Positions 58,332-64,000 of a stretch of DNA of 64,000 nucleotides are shown piece after piece. Numbering within the stretch: position 1 is the stretch's first letter; each line of letters starts with the position of its first letter. The translations under genes were made by a program, and so were the position numbers. The notes beneath the pieces were generated by a model, which was not told where the DNA came from, ran no database searches, and was given only the letters and a program-made list of their open reading frames with translations. This stretch comes from Eumeta japonica (lineage: Eukaryota > Arthropoda > Insecta > Lepidoptera > Psychidae). Location: assembly GCA_005406025.1 (NCBI GenBank), contig BGZK01000763.1:227565-291564 (forward strand), written 5' to 3'.

Positions 58332-58512
58332 TTAGTTACAGTACAATGCGTGAAACTTTGCTGCTGTGAAGTTACACATAAAAGCGTCGCAATGGAAACG
58401 CGGGGGAGTAAAAAGAAGGGTTGGAGAGGGTTGGTTGAACCTGCGCATCGCATCAGTCACAGGCAATTCGGAACGGCAGTTTCGTGCGTTGTACTGTACT
58501 ATAAACGGAAAA
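58332..58512. repeat. Dispersed ~185-bp repeat, partner of 15528-15715
   Basis: GTTACAGTACAATGCGTGAA at the left and CAGGCAATTCGGAACGGCAG then TTTCGTGCGTTGTACTGTAC at the right match the copy in the MRPS27 intron in the same orientation. The plus-strand open frame at 58350-58535 lies inside it and I treat it as a by-product. Confidence 0.6.
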
Positions 58513-59010
58513 TGATGGAATTCCTAACGTCTTAAACAAGAAAATTTAAGGATAAACGCAACACGTCGATTTCATATAATTTATTTCGTCGTGCGTTTTG
58601 ACTCTATAATATAAATAAATTCACAAATAACACTATGAGAAAGTTAAAAAAATGTGAATTTCATTATGTGATTTCGGAGAAATAAGATCATTTAGTTATT
58701 TTGATATTTAATTTTTAAATTCATGAAAAACCGACAGTATTTATGTCCGTGTGAATGCACACATAGAAATGAATCTCTTGTGTTTATTAACACATATGCA
58801 ACTGGATATAATAATATATTCGTCAAATTTGAAAGCTATCACATCACTATAGTCTATGTGTTTCTTCGACAAGTGTACATACACAGAGTGAAAGAAATGG
58901 CTGATATGACAGCGTAAAAATTATACAGGTGTGAAAGAGATGTCCGCAATCACAATATGCTTCCGTATTATCTGGTCTACGGTTGCCACTTTGGGTTTAC
59001 CAATCGTACG
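58513..59010. other. Between the dispersed repeat and the hAT element
   Basis: AT-rich, nothing recognised. Confidence 0.5.
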
Positions 59011-59039
59011 AGCTAGACCAGGCATAGGCAACCTTCGAC

Positions 59040-61259
59040 ATGTTTAGTGTGCAAACTTTAATGTGCCAAGACGAATTAGAATTAGAAAAAGAAGAATTAC
59101 TACAAACTACGAAAGTTAAATAGCGACACCGAAATCATTGAGTCACTTGAGCTTGAATTTGGGAAATTAATCCATCGATGTTTGAATTAATTCCACTGAT
59201 ACAAAGACGTGAAGAATTTTCTAAATTACGTCAGTCAGCTTTGAACGATGTTTTGATTTATTAGCTTTCGTCATTGAAAAGAACTGTTCGAATTAGTAAG
59301 TACTGCCAAACCCACAAATTAATGTTGCGAATTTTCTAAGCTTCGAAAAATGGTCTTTTTTGAGGTATTCTTTGTAGAAATTGCACAACTCCATGCCTTC
59401 AAATTTAAATTTTAGGAGTTTTCTTGAATCTCAATCAACTCCATGCAAGTGTATTGGAGCATTTTGTACATTACTTTTTGTTGGAGTAGCAAATAGAATG
59501 AAACAATCTTCCATGTTTTTGAAATCGCTAAATTTGTTCGGAAATTGTTCCGACATAACTTGAGTTCTTCTGCGTATTGCGCATAAGCAGTATTTTCATA
59601 CACAGAGAGCGGTGGTGAAATGGCATCTGTTACCAGACATCATCTGTGCCACCCACAAGCGAATTTTGTTCTGAAACGTTTCCAAATGGCTGTACAAATC
59701 ATTTGCTAACTGTCTTTGTTTTTAAGTTTTAAATTGAAATTATTCAAATAGCCTGTAAGGTCGACCAGAAATGCTAAGTCACATATCCATTTTGGGTCAC
59801 TCAATTCAGATCTCATTTTTAAGCTCGTGAAATCGTTTCAGTATTTTCCCTTTGCTGACTTCACAATAATATGTTATGTCGTCATATTCGGCTGATATTT
59901 CATCCAAAAACGTCTTGAACTGACGATGATTAAGCCCTCGGGATAAAATAAGATTAATGGTTTTACTATCACATTCAAAACATTCTGGAGTCTAATGGAC
60001 TTGGAATACAAGTTCTGTTGGTGGATAATGCAATGAAGGACTATCAAATCATCTTTTTGCACATTTTATTCAGTTACTTTTTCTTTCAAAATTTCGAGGA
60101 AACCTTTACGTAAGACGACCATAGAAAGTATACCATCTGTGCATATTCCTACTAATTGTGACCATTGCATGCTAAAACTTCTGAATACCTTTTCAATGTT
60201 ATTAAAAATTTTCTCGCCTGTAGCGGTTCCTTTTAGCGGCTGTAAAGCAAGCAATTCCTCAGTGACAGTGAACTCTTTATTAACACCTCGAATAAATATA
60301 GCCAGTTGAGTTGTGTCAGACAAATCGGTGCTCTCGTCTAATGCTGTGGAAAATGATTCAAAATCAGCCATACGGTCAGTCAATGTTGTTTTTATATTAT
60401 CGGCTAATATTTATATACGTCGGACAACAGTTCGTCTCGACAAACTAACTTTTTTGACGTGATAACGCTTTATAAATCGATGAACGCCGGCTGCACGCAC
60501 GAAAAAGCATGACTGATTGTCGCGTTCCGCTTGAGCCGAGCGTGCGAGCGAGAGCGCGGAACGAGCGATCTCTCTTCCACTCCATCGGTCGATGCGTCCG
60601 AGTAGAAAAGAGAAAGCGGTCGCACACAACCTACACATGAAATGTTTTATTAATCGTTTATATAGTGAAGTGAAAAGTTAATGTGGTTTCCATTGTTTAT
60701 TACAACAACAATTGCGGCAAGTGATAATTATTCAATTCAATTAATAAAAGTATACAATTTTTCATCAATGTTTTCTGACGACATTATAACGTAAAATTAT
60801 CGCTCGTAAACCCACTTTACAGCCAACTAATTTTTTAAATTCATTTTTCCTTTTAGCACACAAAACACTGCAAACTTTTAACATACAATCCTTGATAAAT
60901 TCTCCTTTGGCAAATGGTTTTCATGACTTAGCCAATTTAGAACTAACTATAAAACTAGCTTTCACAATATTATCAAATTGTGTTCTTTATTTATGAAACA
61001 CTAGCTGCTGTTTTTCCAAAATTGCGATAAGGTTCTGGATTTTGTCTTTTCTTATTTGTCCTGGCAGTGCGTGCAGCATAGGATGCTTAGTTGAGTAATG
61101 CCTCTTTATATTGAATTCTTTCATCATTGAAATGGATTCATCACACAGCAAATAAACAGGCTTACCATTGTGTAAGATAAAAAAGAATTCTTCAGTCCAT
61201 TTTTGTTGAAACTAGCAACCCTCTGCATCTACTTTTCGTTTCTTTCCATCAGACATCAT
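59040..61259 (-). pseudogene. hAT transposase with BED finger, broken
   Basis: Starts at MMSDGKKRKVDAEG (ATG at 61259). An in-frame TAG interrupts after GC. A BED-type finger follows (PVYLLCDESISMMKEFNIKR then HYSTKH), in which the first Cys of the CxxC pair is Tyr. Then come a SLSRRTVVRRI block (about 60410-60450) and FSTALDESTDLSDTTQLAIF with IRGVNKEFTVTEELLALQPL (60066-60383). This is the catalytic RNase-H-like region, with Asp in ALDESTD, and WSQLVGICTDG holds the second Asp. A HCIIHQQNLYSKSIRLQNV block (59874-60062) and weaker traces of the C-terminal part follow to about 59060. Stops and frameshifts separate the blocks. Similar full-length proteins have been domesticated in vertebrates. 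This one cannot be translated whole. Confidence 0.78.
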
Positions 61260-61512
61260 TTTCGTTTACTTTTCGTTGGATAAGCTTAATAGCAAAATAT
61301 AAACAATAAATACTCAAGATGCACACAAATCGACGACACTAGCAGTTCGCTAGGATATCGCTTGTCAAAGTTATCACCTCGGTAGTTTAAATAGACCCGA
61401 ACTAAAGTTCGGGCCATCCATTCGCTTGTATAGGCAAAATGAAGGAATGATCTAGAATCGTCTAGTGTAGAACGATTCAGCAGCAATAATCTTTTGTTGC
61501 GCTGCTAGTGAA

Positions 61513-61545
61513 GCGGCAAACATCAAAGGCTGTGATGTTTGCCGC
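61513..61545. repeat. Perfect 13-bp hairpin inside the hAT element
   Basis: GCGGCAAACATCA (61513-61525) pairs with TGATGTTTGCCGC (61533-61545) around a 7-nt loop. It lies in the subterminal, 5' non-coding part of the hAT element. Confidence 0.9.
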
Positions 61546-61719
61546 CAGACTCTTTGATCATCACCGCCATTCGGCTTGCTCGCTCACATGATTCCGTGAG
61601 TAAAAGTAAGTCCTGTAATATTTTTATTGGGTTTTCAAAATGTCTCGCGGGCCGGATCAAATCTTACAGCGGGCTGGATGGGGCCCGCGGGCCGGCTGTT
61701 GCCCGCATATAAGCTAAAC

Positions 61720-62372
61720 GAAGAAAGACGCGTCGTATGGACAAAGCGCCAACATGGCCTGCAAAACATCTCTGCTATTTATTTACCTTTCAGAGATATC
61801 AAATCTGCTCTCTGATTTTTCACATCCTCACCTTTTCATTTATAATTTTACAGATAATTTAAAGTCTATTAAAAATTTAAGACGATATATTTTCAGAACG
61901 ACCTATAAGAAGTTAAAAGTATATATGTGGTTTTATTCTTCATGAGGCGTAAAGAAATTATTTATTATCTACTAATAGTCCGTTTTCAACATATGTATAT
62001 TTATAAATTGCTTTCAATAAATGTGTGTGTATATATGTATATGTATCGTATCGAACTATCTAACCTAATACAAAAGGAATCATTTAAATCGGTCCATAAA
62101 CAAAGAAGTAGCATACATATGCTACTTTTCGTCATAATATACATAAATTACAATGAATTGAGAACTTATTTCTTTTGAGAACTTCATTGAAGTCAGTTAA
62201 ATGTATTCTAAATATCGTTAATTTTTGTATCTATCATTCCAATTTTTACATGTTATAGTAATGAATAAAGGATTATAATTTTTAAAGTCTTAAGAATTAA
62301 TCTCCCTTACAATAAAAAAATACCAATAATTGCAAATTTTGAATAATTATGTCGTATATATTTTTGATTTAG
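61720..62372. other. Intergenic or intronic, no gene seen
   Basis: AT-rich DNA after the hAT element. Short open frames on the plus strand have no recognisable content. It ends with a usable splice acceptor (TTTTGATTTAG). Confidence 0.45.
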
Positions 62373-62429
62373 ATACGATAAATCAGGCGTCAGTCGACTA
62401 CGACCGATTGGGTTTCGAAGACTATAAAG
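62373..62429 (+). CDS. Candidate 57-nt exon of an unidentified gene
   Basis: Bounded by TTTTGATTTAG and AAAG|GTAATA. Two of the three frames are closed. The remaining one (phase 2 in, phase 1 out) reads TINQASVDYDRLGFEDYK. Base composition is more GC-rich than the flanks. I do not recognise the protein, and no other exon of it is visible. If real, it belongs to a gene extending beyond the window's right edge or with large introns. Confidence 0.25.
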
Positions 62430-62514
62430 GTAATATTTAAAAAAAAATCAAAAATGTCATTTACAAATTCTGCAGAGCGATATTGTTGGTAGGTAAAAAT
62501 ACTTCCTTTATATC

Positions 62515-62710
62515 TTTTTATCTATATAAATAAAAATTAATTCTCGAAATATATGTACGCATATCACTTCTGAACGACTGCACTATATTGCATAATTATT
62601 TTTTGTCGTATTCTTTGTTTTCAGGACAAGGTTTGTATCAAGGGTATCTGTCTGCCTGTTTGTTGGACAGCTTCGGAACGGCTGAACAGCTAATCATATC
62701 ACTAGAATTA
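62515..62710 (+). repeat. Lepidopteran RTE/Helitron-like repeat head
   Basis: It starts ATCTATATAAATAAAAATTA and includes ACTTCTGAACGACTGCACTA and AGCTTCGGAACGGCTGAACA, with CTGTCTGCCTGTTTGTTGGA between. These phrases are common at the starts of dispersed lepidopteran repeats. The open frame crossing it (62588-62842) is not considered a gene. Confidence 0.45.
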
Positions 62711-62817
62711 ATTGTCTTGATAAAGAATATTAAGAGAAGAGAACAACACTTGTTGAATGATCAAATCATCTGTATGAAGCGGTCGGATATTTCCGACAAG
62801 GTCTTTAAAAGTATTAA
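62706..62817 (+). mobile_element. piggyBac-like element end (related to 43109-44474)
   Basis: AACAACACTTGTTGAATGAT and CAAATCATCTGT match 44094-44125. The following GTCGGATATTTCCGAC, an AAG-ending word and TTAA (62814-62817) parallel the right end of the 43-kb element (GTCGGATATATCCAAC ... TTAA). It is probably an internally deleted relative. Confidence 0.45.
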
Positions 62818-63089
62818 GAAAATTTGTAAGAATCATTTCTAAAATAAGAATAATAAAAATATGACGGATTTCATATTTCGGTGAGATTTCAGAGAAAAAA
62901 ACGACAATGACTTTCAGAGTAAAAATGAATTGCGTTTATCTAGTGATGGGATTAAATACGTTACAATTTCATAGTGACTTATGAATTTATTGTAAGTTCT
63001 TAGAATGTAAAGAATTAATTTCAAATCTCTTTACTACATTGGTATTTATTAAAAATCAATAATAGTAATTTATAAAAAATGATCTGTGG
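62818..63089. other. AT-rich spacer
   Basis: Nothing recognised. Confidence 0.4.
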
Positions 63090-64000
63090 TAGAGCCATGA
63101 TGTAGCCAACTTGGTTCAGGCGTGATCGCAGCTTAAGACTTTGGGGAGAGGGAGGGGGCTCACAGTTACATAATAATGAGCACATTAGAATTTATTTGGT
63201 ACGTAAAAATGAAGAATCAATTACATTTTTTTTTAAATTTGGTACTTGTAGACAAAAATAGTCACTTCTAGCCAGAACGAAAAACAGTGTACAAGAAGTA
63301 AAAGAAACTGGCCAGGAGCATGTCGGACCATGCACATTATAGGGTTCCGAAGTCATTGCTACAAAGAAATGCACTACAGATGAGAATAGTACGTTTCTGC
63401 ACTTGTTCATGTTTCTCGCCCAGAATGGTTATAAACATTTTAATCGTATTTAACTAGAAAATCTAGTAGTGACGTCGACTTTTACTAAAAAGCAAACGTT
63501 GACTAAAGTGTATCAGCAAAAGAGCGTAACTTAATGGTACTTACGTACTTTCGTCGAGAAGCGTAGTTTTCCGGCAATAACTCAAAAAAATCTATTCCTA
63601 TCATGTTCCAAATAATTTTCGTTCAAAGTATTATAGCACTTAATATGCTATCTTCGTTATTTTTTTCACACTTTTTGGACGTATGTCCAAAAACAAAGTA
63701 ACAAACTAAATAGTGGCTTATACAAGACACCAATACTATAAATTTCATCAATATGTGTCTTGTAGTTTACCTATAGATAAAATGCATGTGACATAAAAAT
63801 GAACCGACGGAACGGACGGAAAATGGAGATATTGTTTTTCCACAAAGTATATATGACTTTGAACCTGAATTGATGATTTTGAACTTCCATTTTTAGGATT
63901 CAGAACCAAAATGGCAAAAACGGAATCCTCACAGTTTCTTCATGTCTGATGAAATTTATTGTGTAAGTGTCTTGTTTTAATTTTGTGTTATGAAAATTGA
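63090..64000. repeat. Degenerate dispersed lepidopteran repeat running off the window
   Basis: Phrases such as GGACCATGCACATTATAGGG then TTCCGAAGTCA (63325-63355), and GATTCAGAACCAAAATGGCA then AAAACGGAATCC (63897-63928), resemble the GGGTTCCGTA..ACGGAACCC-type DNA repeat common in moths and butterflies. The minus-strand open frame at 63192-63410 lies in it and is not a gene. The repeat's class is not determined. Confidence 0.4.

Larger units (their letters stand above)
59019..61711 (-). mobile_element. hAT transposon (ZBED5/GTF2IRD2-like, Charlie group), 2693 bp, with 8-bp target duplication
   Basis: The left end CAGGCATAGGCAACC follows AGCTAGAC (59011-59018). The right end CTGTTGCCCGCATATA precedes AGCTAAAC (61712-61719). 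The flanks match at 7 of 8 positions, the 8-bp duplication expected for hAT, and the ends share an inverted GGCAAC core. Near the right end the words CGCGGGCCGGATCAAA and GGCCCGCGGGCC are typical subterminal sequences of Charlie-like hAT elements. The transposase runs on the minus strand inside it. Confidence 0.82.

Noticed and set aside
58350..58535. Plus-strand frame MKLCCCEVTHKSVAMETRGS…
   Set aside because: It lies entirely within the repeat shared with the MRPS27 intron; the homologous copy does not keep this frame.
63192..63410. Minus-strand frame with cysteine-rich look
   Set aside because: It sits in a common dispersed repeat (GGACCATGC…GGGTTCCG) and its homologues are non-coding.
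1..64000. tRNA genes, rRNA genes and CRISPR arrays
   Set aside because: I searched by eye for cloverleaf A/B-box pairs and regularly spaced repeats. Only a degenerate SINE-like head (13.5 kb) and tandem/MITE repeats were found; none qualifies.
1..64000. A novel multi-gene system
   Set aside because: The intact genes are scattered eukaryotic housekeeping genes and the remainder is transposon debris; no cluster of unknown co-oriented genes exists here.

Overview
The window looks like AT-rich nuclear DNA from an insect, most likely a moth or butterfly. The genes are spliced with consensus GT-AG introns. Between and inside them lie transposon remnants typical of Lepidoptera: Jockey-type non-LTR elements, RTE-like tails, piggyBac, hAT, mariner and PIF/Harbinger copies, MITEs and (TA)n tracts. 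The order assignment is inference from repeat style, not from a marker gene.

Six host genes can be modelled. Coordinates 494-6017 (+) hold all but the N-terminus of a Golgi UDP-galactose transporter (Ugalt/SLC35A2 type). MRPS27 (13933-16795, -) and MRPL22 (21843-23683, +) are mitochondrial ribosomal proteins arranged divergently about 5 kb apart. CCDC22, a CCC/Commander complex subunit, lies at 27253-33490 (-, eight exons, 517 codons). A DDX19/Dbp5 mRNA-export helicase lies at 45740-47140 (+, one coding exon). EMC10, an ER membrane complex subunit, lies at 52556-57846 (-, five exons). All are housekeeping genes of unrelated pathways. The only functional pairing visible is the two mitoribosomal proteins.

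The rest is mostly mobile DNA. 9.8-10.9 kb (-) and 17.4-19.8 kb (+) are 5'-truncated 3' parts of one Jockey-like family. 35.8-40.1 kb is the 5' half of the same family (ORF1 with zinc knuckles, plus endonuclease), itself split by a 779-bp element with a 9-bp target duplication. 40.1-42.1 kb is a decayed PIF/Harbinger transposon with a MADF partner ORF. 43.1-44.5 kb is a TTAA-flanked piggyBac-like non-autonomous element. 51.1-52.0 kb is a long inverted-repeat (foldback) element. 59.0-61.7 kb is a nearly full-length but broken hAT element with an 8-bp target duplication. Smaller items are a 176-bp hAT-type MITE, a 330-bp MITE, a mariner remnant and a 153-bp-period tandem array.

I did not find a convincing new biological system. 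The items most worth a second look are the boundary-resolved transposons, the dispersed repeats shared between distant places in the window, and one orphan 57-nt candidate exon near 62.4 kb.
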